From: Methylotenera sp.
GTDB lineage: Bacteria > Pseudomonadota > Gammaproteobacteria > Burkholderiales > Methylophilaceae
Assembly: GCA_030693535.1 (NCBI GenBank)
Contig: JAUYAL010000036.1
Span: 1 to 58,614, forward strand
Direction: 5' to 3'
DNA: 58,614 nucleotides
Each line of letters opens with the position of its first letter. The stretch's first letter is position 1. The translations under genes and the position numbers were made by a program. The notes under the pieces are model-generated. The model was not told the origin of the DNA, made no database searches, and saw nothing but the letters and a program-made list of their open reading frames with translations. Of the stretch, positions 17,299 to 26,671 are shown piece by piece.

Positions 17299-17531
17299 CA
17301 TAAAGCAATAAAAAGGCGTTTAAACACAAGCCCCTCTGAAGGTGGAGATGCTCCCCAAGTGGATCTCTAGAGAATCGAATTCCTCCCAAGCATTTCAACA
17401 TTCAATACAATTTCCGCAAGAATCCGACCCGTTTGCACTTCGGCGAAATTCACCTCGTCAACGGCTGCAATGCTCATTGGATTGGCTAAGTGTCAATACT
17501 TGACTTAAACCGCCTTTTTAATTGCTTTATG
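17299..17531. repeat. 233 bp element bounded by about 26 bp inverted repeats
   Basis: The left end 17299-17323 (CATAAAGCAATAAAAAGGCG then TTTAA) matches the inverse of the right end 17505-17531, differing by two single-base insertions. The 180-base interior is more GC-rich than its surroundings. On the minus strand it encodes a 36-residue open frame (17477-17367, beginning MSIAAVDEVNFAEVQTGR) that I do not recognise and that lacks a ribosome site. It could be a miniature transposable element unlike the other family in this window, or a structured RNA closed by a long stem. No clear target duplication. Confidence 0.55.
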
Positions 17532-17545
17532 AGGGGCTAGATTGC

Positions 17546-17917
17546 TTAATTAGCCTTCTGAGATTCAGCCTGATAATACGCACGTACTTCAGTCATATCA
17601 AACTCACGCGCCCATTTGATAATTTCATCGAAAGCTGGGGCACCAATTTCACCTACTTGCGCATGAATACCTGCTTGCTCACGAATCACCAAAATACCTG
17701 GAATTTGCTTTACTTCAAAATACTCACTAATTTCAGGGTCAGTTTCAGTATTAACCATCGCAAATACAATATCAGGATTTTTATTAGACGCTACCTCAAA
17801 TGTGGATGTAAACGCTACACATGGGTCACACCAAGGCGCCCAAAAGTCTACAATCACAAAATTGTTTTTCTCAATTGCATCTTTAAAATTTTCTTTATTC
17901 AACGCGACAACTGCCAT
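17546..17917 (-). CDS. Thioredoxin-family protein
   Basis: Cytoplasmic thioredoxin-fold protein of 123 residues. The active site is WAPWCDPC with Cys30 and Cys33; Asp replaces the usual Gly between them, which should alter redox potential or partner choice. The cis-proline region (EVKQIPGILV) is present. The C-terminal tail (MTEVRAYYQAESQKAN) is longer than in classic TrxA. The start has AGGA seven bases upstream. It stands alone between two inverted-repeat elements. It may serve as a reductant for MsrA or another enzyme, but that is inference. Confidence 0.85.
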   Translation of the reverse strand: MAVVALNKENFKDAIEKNNFVIVDFWAPWCDPCVAFTSTFEVASNKNPDIVFAMVNTETDPEISEYFEVKQIPGILVIREQAGIHAQVGEIGAPAFDEIIKWAREFDMTEVRAYYQAESQKAN

Positions 17918-17966
17918 AACTGAATCCTAAATTTAATGGGTTAACTTGATATTCTAAATCACTTAT

Positions 17967-18106
17967 AGGTACCTCTATTAATTCAAGTTTTTAAGCTAGG
18001 CAAGGCTTGAATAAAAAATTAAGACGCAGTATATATCTGATATATAAAGAATAAATTTTTTGAGCAACGCGGCATAGCAACGAAAATTGAATTAATAGAG
18101 GTGCCC
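17967..18106. mobile_element. MITE-like inverted-repeat element, copy 2
   Basis: Second copy of the 2414-2554 family, about 140 bp and in the same orientation. Left end AGGTACCTCTATTAATTCAA and the inverse of GGGCACCTCTATTAATTCAA match at 18 of 20 positions. The interior shares GCAAGGC, GACGCA, CTGATAT and TTTTTTGAGCAACGC with copy 1. Flanks are TTAT and TAAT, so any target duplication is imperfect. It lies just upstream of the thioredoxin gene and downstream of the nitroreductase gene. Confidence 0.72.
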
Positions 18107-18160
18107 TAATGGGAGTTTAGCAGACCTAGCCATAATAGTTAAGCAAGCCTATTCTAAATA

Positions 18161-18760
18161 TCACTCGATTGGCTCATTCCAACACCCTGAGAAAAACAAA
18201 TCATTGAGTGCGCGACGTGTTCGTGTAGCAGTTTCACGCGTTAATAAATCACCATCCAAGCTTGCAAGCAAAGCCTGATAACCCACACTTATCATGGCCA
18301 TTAGCGTAAATTGCGCAGGTATTTTAAATTTATCCCGCGCTAAATCAGCATTAAACCCACCCATTTGATGCGCCATCAGCCCCATGCTACTGGCCTGCAA
18401 GCATAAGTTCTCTGCTGCTGCGCCTGTGTCGTACTGTGCCCATCGATTAGCTTGCTGGTTGTGGTTAAATAACGTATCAGCACATACCAGCATGAGCAAT
18501 GGCGCGTCTTTCGCCCAAGCTTGATTACTAGGCACTAAACAATCAAGCGCCTGCTGCCATGCATGTGTGTCAATTTTTTTATTCCAAACAATAAAGCGCC
18601 ATGGTTGGTCTCCAAAGCAAGATGGGGCCCAACGGGCGGCCTCAAGTAAAGCAATAATCTGCGCTTGACTAACAGCTTGATTTGAATCATAAGCCCGCCC
18701 ACTCCAACGATTTGCAATAGTTTCATCAATTGATACTTGAGTAATCGCAGGTTTATTCAT
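18161..18760 (-). CDS. Nitroreductase-family FMN oxidoreductase
   Basis: Cytoplasmic FMN enzyme of 199 residues using NAD(P)H to reduce nitro compounds, quinones or enones. Family marks: WSGRAYDSNQAVS near the N-terminus, LLEAARWAPSCFGDQPWRF, and the C-terminal dimer segment. It lies 18 bases downstream of the Old Yellow Enzyme gene on the same strand, so the two flavoenzymes probably form an operon for reductive detoxification. The true substrate cannot be read from sequence. Confidence 0.85.
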   Translation of the reverse strand: MNKPAITQVSIDETIANRWSGRAYDSNQAVSQAQIIALLEAARWAPSCFGDQPWRFIVWNKKIDTHAWQQALDCLVPSNQAWAKDAPLLMLVCADTLFNHNQQANRWAQYDTGAAAENLCLQASSMGLMAHQMGGFNADLARDKFKIPAQFTLMAMISVGYQALLASLDGDLLTRETATRTRRALNDLFFSGCWNEPIE

Positions 18761-18778
18761 GGTGGTTTCTCGTTAAAA

Positions 18779-19855
18779 TTATGCGGTTAAAAATGGATAA
18801 TCAGTGTAGCCTTTTTCAGATCCACCATAAAAAGTCTTGCTATCAGCTTGGTTAAGTGGTGAATTTTCTCTGTAACGTTCCACCAAATCTGGATTGGCGA
18901 TAAAAGGTACGCCATAAGCAATTAAATCAGCATGGCCACTTGCAATCGCATCGTTGCCGCGCGCTTTATCATAGGCTAGATTAGCCATATAGGCACCTTT
19001 CCAATGTTTTCTTAACATCACAAAATCAAATGGATCGGCAATTCCACCACCATGTATTCCTCCCTCAACCACATGTAAATAAGCTAAGTTAAATTGATTG
19101 AGTGCTTCAACAACATAATTAAACAGGGCCTGAGGGTTGCTATCTTTCATATCATTAAATGGATTAACAGGTGAAATACGTACGCCTACTTTATCTGAGC
19201 CAATCACTTCGACAACCGCTTTTGTGACCTCTAACAGCAAACGTGTGCGATTCTCAAAACTACCACCATAATCATCTGTGCGTTTATTTGAACCATCTCT
19301 CAAGAACTGATCTAATAAATAGCCATTAGCCGCGTGAATTTCAACGCCATCAAACCCTGCTGTGAGGGCGCATTCGGTTGCATGCACATAATCTTTAATG
19401 ATATCTGGCAACTCTGTTGTATTTAATGCTCTAGGCATTACGTAATCAACTAACCCTTCCCTGGTAAAAGCTTTTCCCTGAGGTGTAACGGCTGAAGGTG
19501 CTACCGGCTGTGCACCTTTTGGCAACAAGCTTGGATGAGAAATCCTACCCACATGCCAAAGTTGCAAAACAATCTTGCCACCCTTAGCATGTACCGCATC
19601 AGTTACTTTTTTCCAACCTGTAACTTGTGCGTCTGTATAAATACCAGGCAAAGCTGGATAGCCATGCGCCATTGCAGAGACGGGTGTTGCTTCACTAATG
19701 ATCAGGCCTGCAGTTGCACGCTGTTCGTAATAAACAGTATTGATTAATTGAGGAACACCGCCCTCTCCCGCTCTATTGCGAGTCAGTGGCGCCATCACCA
19801 TACGGTTTTTGAGGCTAATAGCGCCTAGTTTTATTGGGCTAAATAAATCTAACAT
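18779..19855 (-). CDS. Old Yellow Enzyme family alkene reductase (NemA-like)
   Basis: FMN-dependent NAD(P)H ene-reductase of 358 residues, reducing activated C=C bonds and nitrate esters or N-ethylmaleimide-type electrophiles. Visible features are the N-terminal FMN segment LFSPIKLGAISLKNRMVMAPLTR, LQLWHVGRISHP, the active-site stretch GFDGVEIHAANGYLLDQFL and RISPVNPF. TIM-barrel length is normal. AAGGAAG precedes the ATG by about seven bases. It is followed closely by the nitroreductase gene and preceded by pirin, with a divergent LysR regulator beyond. Confidence 0.92.
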   Translation of the reverse strand: MLDLFSPIKLGAISLKNRMVMAPLTRNRAGEGGVPQLINTVYYEQRATAGLIISEATPVSAMAHGYPALPGIYTDAQVTGWKKVTDAVHAKGGKIVLQLWHVGRISHPSLLPKGAQPVAPSAVTPQGKAFTREGLVDYVMPRALNTTELPDIIKDYVHATECALTAGFDGVEIHAANGYLLDQFLRDGSNKRTDDYGGSFENRTRLLLEVTKAVVEVIGSDKVGVRISPVNPFNDMKDSNPQALFNYVVEALNQFNLAYLHVVEGGIHGGGIADPFDFVMLRKHWKGAYMANLAYDKARGNDAIASGHADLIAYGVPFIANPDLVERYRENSPLNQADSKTFYGGSEKGYTDYPFLTA

Positions 19856-20008
19856 TAAATTCTTCCTTGGCTAATATTAATAATTGTGGCGATTTTTTCC
19901 AGACGCGTGCATGCTGAGCTTTCATGCAGTTTAGCAAATTTTATCAGGTCGAATAGTTTAAATCGGAGAATCTAAACAGATAGACACTCGATTAAGCGAA
20001 TATGTTCA

Positions 20009-20770
20009 TTATTGTTGAAGCATATCGATGGATTCGTGCAAAGGAAGGTCAAACAAAAGCAATTCTACTTGTTTGATAGACTTAACTGTTAACATGGTGT
20101 CATCCTCTAAAGGAAAACCATCTAACATCGCAGCATCACCTGTAGATAAGATTTGTCCATTAACTTCTACTTCACCTTTTATTACTTGAATGTATGCGCT
20201 GCGATTCTGATGCAACAGATATTCCAATGACTTATTCTCATTCAAAATGGTCGCAAAAAGTGAAATATCTTGATGTATTTTTAGAGAACAATCACGGCCA
20301 TCGTTAGAAACAACTAGACACCATTGATCTTTTTTTTGCTTATCTGTAAAGTTTTTTAAGCTATAACTTGGCTCTAATAACTTCTTATCAGGCAATATCC
20401 AAATTTGGAGCAAATGGACTTTATCAATATTTGAAGCATTAAATTCACTATGCAGAATACCTTTCCCCGCCGTTATGCATTGCACGTCACCAGCTTTAAT
20501 ATCTGAACTATTTACAAGACTATCTTCATGCCGCAATTCACCCTGCAACATATAGGTAATAATTTCCATATTCTTATGTGGGTGCATGGCAAATCCTTCT
20601 GCAGGATCAATGATATCTTCGTTGATTACGCGCAAAACGGAAAAATGCATTTGTGCCGGATTATAGTATCCGGTAAACGAAAATGAGTGATAGCTATCTA
20701 GCCAACCATGGCTAACGTGACCTCTATCAGCTGATTTTTTAATTCGCAAAATATTACGTCTAGTTTTCAA
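20009..20770 (-). CDS. Pirin-family protein (quercetinase-like)
   Basis: Bicupin of 253 residues related to YhhW and pirin. The N-terminal cupin metal site is intact: His63 and His65 in FAMHPHKNMEI, His107 and Glu109 in GKGILHSEF. Some members have quercetin 2,3-dioxygenase activity; others regulate redox-responsive enzymes. The start is a TTG at 20770 with AGGTAG eight bases before it; the next ATG falls inside the first cupin. Upstream lies the divergent LysR gene, downstream the Old Yellow Enzyme gene, suggesting one electrophile-response locus. Confidence 0.88.
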   Translation of the reverse strand: MKTRRNILRIKKSADRGHVSHGWLDSYHSFSFTGYYNPAQMHFSVLRVINEDIIDPAEGFAMHPHKNMEIITYMLQGELRHEDSLVNSSDIKAGDVQCITAGKGILHSEFNASNIDKVHLLQIWILPDKKLLEPSYSLKNFTDKQKKDQWCLVVSNDGRDCSLKIHQDISLFATILNENKSLEYLLHQNRSAYIQVIKGEVEVNGQILSTGDAAMLDGFPLEDDTMLTVKSIKQVELLLFDLPLHESIDMLQQ

Positions 20771-20983
20771 AAAATTACTACCTGTTTTATTTCTTGCAAT
20801 TTACTATTCATATTACTTGCTCACGCAATTCTTTTTACTAAAACAACATATAAGCCATATTAGAATTAAAATTCTAGCTATCTTTAACTCATGTTTTGAC
20901 TATATTTTAGATTGACCATTTCTAAAAGCGCTCTTTTTTGCACCTATTATTCAAAATAATTGAATTAGAATTAACTTTTCAAC

Positions 20984-21003
20984 TATAGTATTCAACTACT
21001 ATA
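20984..21003. promoter_or_regulatory. Palindrome before the LysR gene
   Basis: TATAGTA, six bases, TACTATA: a perfect 7 bp inverted repeat ending seven bases before the LysR-type start codon and lying in the divergent gap with pirin. It fits the dyad spacing of LysR-type operators. Autoregulation and control of pirin are inferred. Confidence 0.45.
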
Positions 21004-21010
21004 ATGAATT

Positions 21011-21910
21011 ATGAGCATAAAATTATCTTTAGAATCCCTTGAAGTACTAGACGCCATTGATAGAAAAGGCAGTTTCGCCGCAGCGGCAGAATCACTATTT
21101 CGTGTCCCATCCGCGATTACTTATACCATGCGTAAGCTAGAGGACAACTTGGGTGTAGCCCTATTTAACCGTAGCGGCCATCGCGCTGAACTTACTGAAG
21201 CCGGCGTAGAACTTTTACGTGAAGGGCGCTATTTGCTCAATGCGGCTAGTGAGCTTGAATCTCACGTAAAACTGATTGCCAGCGGCGTGGAAACCGAGTT
21301 AACAATCGCCATTAGTGAATTGTTTTCACTGGATGCACTTTACAAAATTTTACATAAATTTTATGAGCTAAAATTTTCTACCAGAATAAAAATCATACGC
21401 GAGGTATACGGAGGCACTTGGGATGCATTAGTTACGGATCGAGCCGCAATCTCCATTGGTGCGCCAGGTGAGCGTCCCTCAGCTAGCTATACAACCAAGC
21501 CTATTGGCACTTTGGAGTTTCATTTTGCCGTAGCAGCCAATCACCCATTAGCCTTTTTAAAAGAACCCTTACAGAATTCAGACGTTATGCATTATCGATC
21601 AGTAACTGCAACTGATAGCTCACGGGTTTTAACACCATTTAGCTCTGGAATTTTAATTGGGCAAAATGTGCTTACTGTGCCAGACATGCAGGCCAAGCTA
21701 CTAGCGCATATTACGTGTCTTGGTGTAGGTTATTTACCAAAGAAAATGGCCGAACGGCATGTTGCCAGTGGCGAGCTAGTCATTAAAGAGATAGAAGGTA
21801 CTAGACCTAAAATTACTAGTTATTTAGCTTGGAGCAATAAAGGTGGGAAAGCACAACAGTGGCTGATAGAAGAGCTAAAGATGCTCACATTAGATGACCT
21901 TTTAACCTAA
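21011..21910 (+). CDS. LysR-type transcriptional regulator
   Basis: DNA-binding regulator of 299 residues. The N-terminal winged helix-turn-helix (residues 5-64) contains GSFAAAAESLFRVPSAITYT and the conserved LFNRSGHRAELTEAG segment. The rest is the periplasmic-binding-protein-like effector domain. It is transcribed away from the pirin/Old Yellow Enzyme/nitroreductase genes, the usual arrangement for a LysR regulator of the divergent genes. A palindrome sits just before its start. Inducer unknown; a quinone or electrophile is a reasonable guess. Confidence 0.92.
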   Translation: MSIKLSLESLEVLDAIDRKGSFAAAAESLFRVPSAITYTMRKLEDNLGVALFNRSGHRAELTEAGVELLREGRYLLNAASELESHVKLIASGVETELTIAISELFSLDALYKILHKFYELKFSTRIKIIREVYGGTWDALVTDRAAISIGAPGERPSASYTTKPIGTLEFHFAVAANHPLAFLKEPLQNSDVMHYRSVTATDSSRVLTPFSSGILIGQNVLTVPDMQAKLLAHITCLGVGYLPKKMAERHVASGELVIKEIEGTRPKITSYLAWSNKGGKAQQWLIEELKMLTLDDLLT

Positions 21911-22174
21911 TTCGCAGCCTGAACATCAATTGGTTTAATTAAATAATAGTAAAGTTTCTAGTATAAATTCACCATAAACTCGATATCACCACTTTGTTTT
22001 TTTGCAGAATTCAGATTGTTTTTATAAATCTAAACGCCAACATCCTGCCTCCGATGCGTTATTTCAACAGCATTTGTGATAGCTTAGCTTTACTTACTTA
22101 TAAACTGAAATCAAAAACAAGCATCTAAATAGCTTTTATCTGTATCATCATGTTTTGTATATCATGCGCTGAAT

Positions 22175-23092
22175 ATGAATAACATGAAAAAAATAACAGA
22201 TGCAATTATTGCCAAAACCAGTGAAGTTATTTTAGGTAAAGAACAACAAATTAAGCTTGCATTGGCCTGTATACTGGCTAAAGGACATTTGCTCATAGAG
22301 GATTTGCCAGGCATGGGCAAAACGACCTTAGCACATACTTTAGCGCAAGTATTAGGCTTGCAATTTCAGCGGGTGCAATTTACTAGCGATTTATTACCCG
22401 CCGACGTTCTTGGTGTTTCTGTTTACGATAGAAATACCGCAAACTTTAAGTTTCATCCTGGCCCTATATTTACCAATGTTTTATTGGCTGATGAAATTAA
22501 CCGAGCTACGCCTAAAACACAAAGCGCCTTGCTTGAAGTAATGGAAGAGGCTCAAGTAACGATAGATGCAGTGACTTACACTCTCCCTCAGCCGTTTTTT
22601 GTTATTGCTACGCAAAACCCTAGTACGCAGATTGGTACGTTTGCATTACCAGAATCACAGCTTGACCGCTTTTTAATGCGCATTACCTTAAACTACCCTG
22701 ATGCAATGTCTGAACGCAAGTTATTGCAAAATAATGGTGGTCGTGAGCATTTAGCAAAACTTAACGCCATGATTGATAGCAAACAGTTAAAAGAACTTCA
22801 AGCTTCGTGCCAAGAAGTACACGTTTCTGATGCACTGCTTGATTATTTACAAGCCATATTAAAATATACGCGACAATCTACGCAGTTCAATGCAGGGTTA
22901 TCACCGCGAGCGGGCTTGAATTTAAAACAATGTGCGCAAGCTTGGGCGCTGTTAGAAGGTCGAGATTATGTGATTCCTGAGGATATACAAGCAATATTAG
23001 CTAGCGTGGTTGATCACAGATTGATTAGCAACAACAGCTTAGCCAGTAATGCCGATAAAATTGATTCTCTACTAAAAGCAGTTGCTGTTTAA
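22175..23092 (+). CDS. MoxR-family AAA+ ATPase
   Basis: AAA+ chaperone-like ATPase of 305 residues. Walker A lies in EDLPGMGKTTLAHTLAQVL, Walker B in LLADEINRATPKTQSALLE, and sensor 1 in VIATQNPSTQ. MoxR proteins work with DUF58/VWA partners in maturing or assembling enzyme complexes; in methylotrophs the founding member is needed for methanol dehydrogenase, but this one belongs to a general MoxR-DUF58-transglutaminase set. Two starts (22175 and 22184) are nearly equivalent. The DUF58 gene follows after 44 bases. Confidence 0.92.
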   Translation: MNNMKKITDAIIAKTSEVILGKEQQIKLALACILAKGHLLIEDLPGMGKTTLAHTLAQVLGLQFQRVQFTSDLLPADVLGVSVYDRNTANFKFHPGPIFTNVLLADEINRATPKTQSALLEVMEEAQVTIDAVTYTLPQPFFVIATQNPSTQIGTFALPESQLDRFLMRITLNYPDAMSERKLLQNNGGREHLAKLNAMIDSKQLKELQASCQEVHVSDALLDYLQAILKYTRQSTQFNAGLSPRAGLNLKQCAQAWALLEGRDYVIPEDIQAILASVVDHRLISNNSLASNADKIDSLLKAVAV

Positions 23093-23136
23093 GGCATCAT
23101 TAATTCACTTTCTTAAGCATCAATTTACCCCCTACC

Positions 23137-24102
23137 ATGGCTGACAGCTCGAATATACCCAGCAGCTTTAAACTCATCTCTCCAAAAAGTTGGTTTCGCG
23201 TCAGCACAACAATAGACTCAGCCACAACATTAAGTCGCAGATATATTTATATATTACCAACACGTTTTGGATGGCTATTTGGATTATTACTAATAGGGCT
23301 ACTTACTGGCTCAATCAATTACGCTATTAGTCTCGGCTTTGCTATGACATTTTTATTGGCAGGTCTAGGTTCTGTTAGCATGCTGCACACATGGCGTAAT
23401 TTAGCGAATTTAAGAATATCCGTTCGCACTACAAAGCCAGTATTCTCAGGCGAGCATGCTCTGTTTGAATTCTCGGTAAACGAAGATAATAATCGTGCTC
23501 GTTACAGTATTTTTGCAAAATTTGTAGCGCATGAACCTGATGTACAAGACATCGCCGCTCTAAGTGAAAGTACATTTAAATTGCCTTTACGCAGTGAAAA
23601 GCGCGGCTGGTTAAAAGCACCCCGCGTTACTTTTACCACAGAATTTCCTCTGTCACTTTTTCACGTTTGGGCATATGCCGAAACCGAAAACAAATGTCTG
23701 ATTTATCCTAGCCCAAGCTTACATGACACAATATTCCCCTGCTCAGATGCCGACGAGGCCTTTGGCCAGTCGTCTTCAGCACAAGGTGACCACGACTTCG
23801 CAGGGCATCGCAACTATCAATTTGGTGACTCCCCTAAGCGCATAGATTGGAAAGCTTCTTCACGGGAACAAGGCTTATTGATCAAACAGTTTCAAGGTGA
23901 GTCTGGTTCAGCGTTGTGGTTAGATTTTAATGCGACCACAGGTAACAATATTGAAATACGAATCAGCCAACTGACGCGTTGGGTAATCGATGCCGAACAT
24001 CAAAATTTAAAGTATGGTTTACGCTTACCTAAACTAAGCATTGGCCAAAGTTCTGGTGATAGTCATTTTCATCAATGCCTAACAGCGCTAGCCTTAATGT
24101 GA
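23137..24102 (+). CDS. DUF58 domain membrane protein
   Basis: The 321-residue protein has two hydrophobic helices near the N-terminus (about residues 43-82) and a C-terminal DUF58/VWA-like region with the hallmark RNYQFGDSPKRIDWKASSR at about residue 228. Partner of the adjacent MoxR ATPase and transglutaminase; the trio is widespread but its target is not defined. The gene overlaps the start of the next one in a TGATG arrangement, implying translational coupling. Confidence 0.88.
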   Translation: MADSSNIPSSFKLISPKSWFRVSTTIDSATTLSRRYIYILPTRFGWLFGLLLIGLLTGSINYAISLGFAMTFLLAGLGSVSMLHTWRNLANLRISVRTTKPVFSGEHALFEFSVNEDNNRARYSIFAKFVAHEPDVQDIAALSESTFKLPLRSEKRGWLKAPRVTFTTEFPLSLFHVWAYAETENKCLIYPSPSLHDTIFPCSDADEAFGQSSSAQGDHDFAGHRNYQFGDSPKRIDWKASSREQGLLIKQFQGESGSALWLDFNATTGNNIEIRISQLTRWVIDAEHQNLKYGLRLPKLSIGQSSGDSHFHQCLTALALM

Positions 24103-26120
24103 TGAAGAAAGCTGCTGATTCAAATGCGATGAACAATGCGCAAGTCAGTATGCAAGCGATTGTTTGGCTTCTGCTATCGCTTAGCATCACGTTTACACTT
24201 TATGCAATAAATTTAAACTATTGGGTGCCAGCCTGCTTTGCGATATATGCCATTTGGCGCTATCTCATTGAAATGAATAAATGGGCTTATCCTAAACTTT
24301 GGCTACGTCTACCCATGACAATCGCTGGTGGTATAGCTATTTTAGCTTCCTATGGATCACTATTCGGTCGCGATGCAAGTATTGCGTTACTTGCGGTAAT
24401 GGTTTCAATGAAATTATTGGAAACAAAAACAAAACGTGACTTCATTGTGATGGTTATTTTAAGTTATTTCCTCACAATCAATAACCTACTTTTTACACAA
24501 GAAATTTTGGCGTTTGTAGCGATACTGTTCGCCATATTAGGACTGACTACTTGTTTAATCACGATAAGCCACCGAAGCAAGCAAACTCATAACAACGCAT
24601 ACCTATGGAAAACTCAAATAAAACTAGCAAGCAAATTACTATTGCAATCACTACCTATCATGTTGGTATTGTTTATTCTTTTCCCTCGTATCCCTGGCCC
24701 TATTTGGGGTATCCCGCAAGATGCATTTAGTGGGATGACGGGGCTATCGGACAGCATGGAACCTGGTAATATTAATCAGCTTAGTTTGTCAAGCAAAGTG
24801 GCTTTTCGTGTTGAATTTAAATCAACTATCCCAGCAAATAATCAGCTTTATTGGCGTGGTCCAGTATTGTGGCATCAAGAAGGTCGCCGTTGGACCATGA
24901 TTAGCGATAAATTGAATCTATCCGCCGAGACGTTAGAAACCTATGGCGAAGCCCAGAACTACACCATTACACTTGAGCCACATAATCGCAACTGGCTTCT
25001 CATGCTGGATTTACCAAATCCTATATCGCAATCACTACCGCCAAACGCATCTATCAATCATGACATGCAAGCACTATCTAAAGATCCAATACGCACAAGG
25101 ATACGTTATGAAGGTCATTCTTACCTAAATTACAAACTTGGCACTAAGCTAAATGACTACGAGCGCACTTTAGCGTTGCAACTAATGGATGATGAAAATC
25201 CTAAAACACACCAATTAGCCGCCAAATGGGTAGGCCAAAACAAATCGCATTCAGAAATGGTCGAACTAGCGCTCAAGATGTTTCGAGACCAGCCTTTTGT
25301 TTACACATTAGCACCGCCGATATTAGGGAGAGAACCTGTTGACGACTTTCTATTCAACACCAAACGTGGCTTTTGTGAGCATTATGCTAGTAGTTTTGTC
25401 ACTCTAATGCGCGCGGCTGGAGTGCCAGCCCGCATTGTTACTGGCTACCAAGGAGGAGAACTCAACCCCAATGGCAATTATGTCATCGTTAGGCAATCTG
25501 ATGCGCACGCGTGGGCTGAAGTCTGGCTGACCAACCAAGGATGGGTTCGAATAGACCCGACATCTGCAGTATCACCTGGTCGAATAGAGTCTGGCATTGC
25601 ATCTGCATTGCCAGACTCAGACTTATTACCTTTACTTTCTCGGCAAGATTATCCTGTCTTAAAGAATATGTATCTCAATTGGGATGCAGTTAATAATGGC
25701 TGGAATCAATGGGTATTAGGCTACGACCAGCAAAAGCAGTTGGAATTTCTTAAAAATAGCCTACATAAAGATATTGTTTGGGAAGACTTAGGTTTGATAT
25801 TAGTCAGCGCACTAATTCTGTTAATGCTATTCATAAGTTATTTGTTACTGCGCAATAATTCCGTAGCATTAGACCCCATTAAAGAAACATACCAGCAGTT
25901 CCTTAAAAAACTATCTAAAGCAGGTGTTATGAAATCTGCCCATGAAGGTGCAATTGACTTTGGCAATCGCGCTGCAAACGTATTGCCAAGTCATTCTGTT
26001 GAGATTCAGGAAATATCAACGCTATACTCCTCAATTCAATATAGCAGATCTGAAATAGATGGTTTTAATAAAACTGCGCTAAACTTACTCAAACAATTAG
26101 TGAAAAATTTAAAGTTATAA
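24102..26120 (+). CDS. Transglutaminase-like membrane protein (DUF3488 type)
   Basis: Inner-membrane protein of 672 residues. About six N-terminal transmembrane helices are followed by a large domain with the transglutaminase core and a last helix near residue 565. The triad is visible: Cys425 in RGFCEHYASSF, His469 in DAHAWAEVW and Asp485 in RIDPTSA. It may cut or cross-link peptides at the periplasmic face. I chose ATG 24102, overlapping the DUF58 stop as TGATG; an ATG at 24075 is also in frame. Third gene of the MoxR operon. Confidence 0.88.
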   Translation: MKKAADSNAMNNAQVSMQAIVWLLLSLSITFTLYAINLNYWVPACFAIYAIWRYLIEMNKWAYPKLWLRLPMTIAGGIAILASYGSLFGRDASIALLAVMVSMKLLETKTKRDFIVMVILSYFLTINNLLFTQEILAFVAILFAILGLTTCLITISHRSKQTHNNAYLWKTQIKLASKLLLQSLPIMLVLFILFPRIPGPIWGIPQDAFSGMTGLSDSMEPGNINQLSLSSKVAFRVEFKSTIPANNQLYWRGPVLWHQEGRRWTMISDKLNLSAETLETYGEAQNYTITLEPHNRNWLLMLDLPNPISQSLPPNASINHDMQALSKDPIRTRIRYEGHSYLNYKLGTKLNDYERTLALQLMDDENPKTHQLAAKWVGQNKSHSEMVELALKMFRDQPFVYTLAPPILGREPVDDFLFNTKRGFCEHYASSFVTLMRAAGVPARIVTGYQGGELNPNGNYVIVRQSDAHAWAEVWLTNQGWVRIDPTSAVSPGRIESGIASALPDSDLLPLLSRQDYPVLKNMYLNWDAVNNGWNQWVLGYDQQKQLEFLKNSLHKDIVWEDLGLILVSALILLMLFISYLLLRNNSVALDPIKETYQQFLKKLSKAGVMKSAHEGAIDFGNRAANVLPSHSVEIQEISTLYSSIQYSRSEIDGFNKTALNLLKQLVKNLKL

Positions 26121-26615
<495 letters not shown>

Positions 26616-26622
26616 TATAAAA

Positions 26623-26645
26623 AAACCCGCATTTTTTGCGGGTTT
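26623..26645. terminator. Bidirectional rho-independent terminator
   Basis: AAACCCGCA and TGCGGGTTT pair perfectly around five T, with an A run before and T-rich DNA after. It lies between the convergent tadA and BI-1 genes and can serve both strands. Confidence 0.88.
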
Positions 26646-26671
26646 ATATACTTGCATTTTAATAAATTGAC

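Noticed and set aside
17522..17923. Plus-strand open frame of 133 codons
   Set aside because: Antisense shadow of the thioredoxin gene with no protein-family character.
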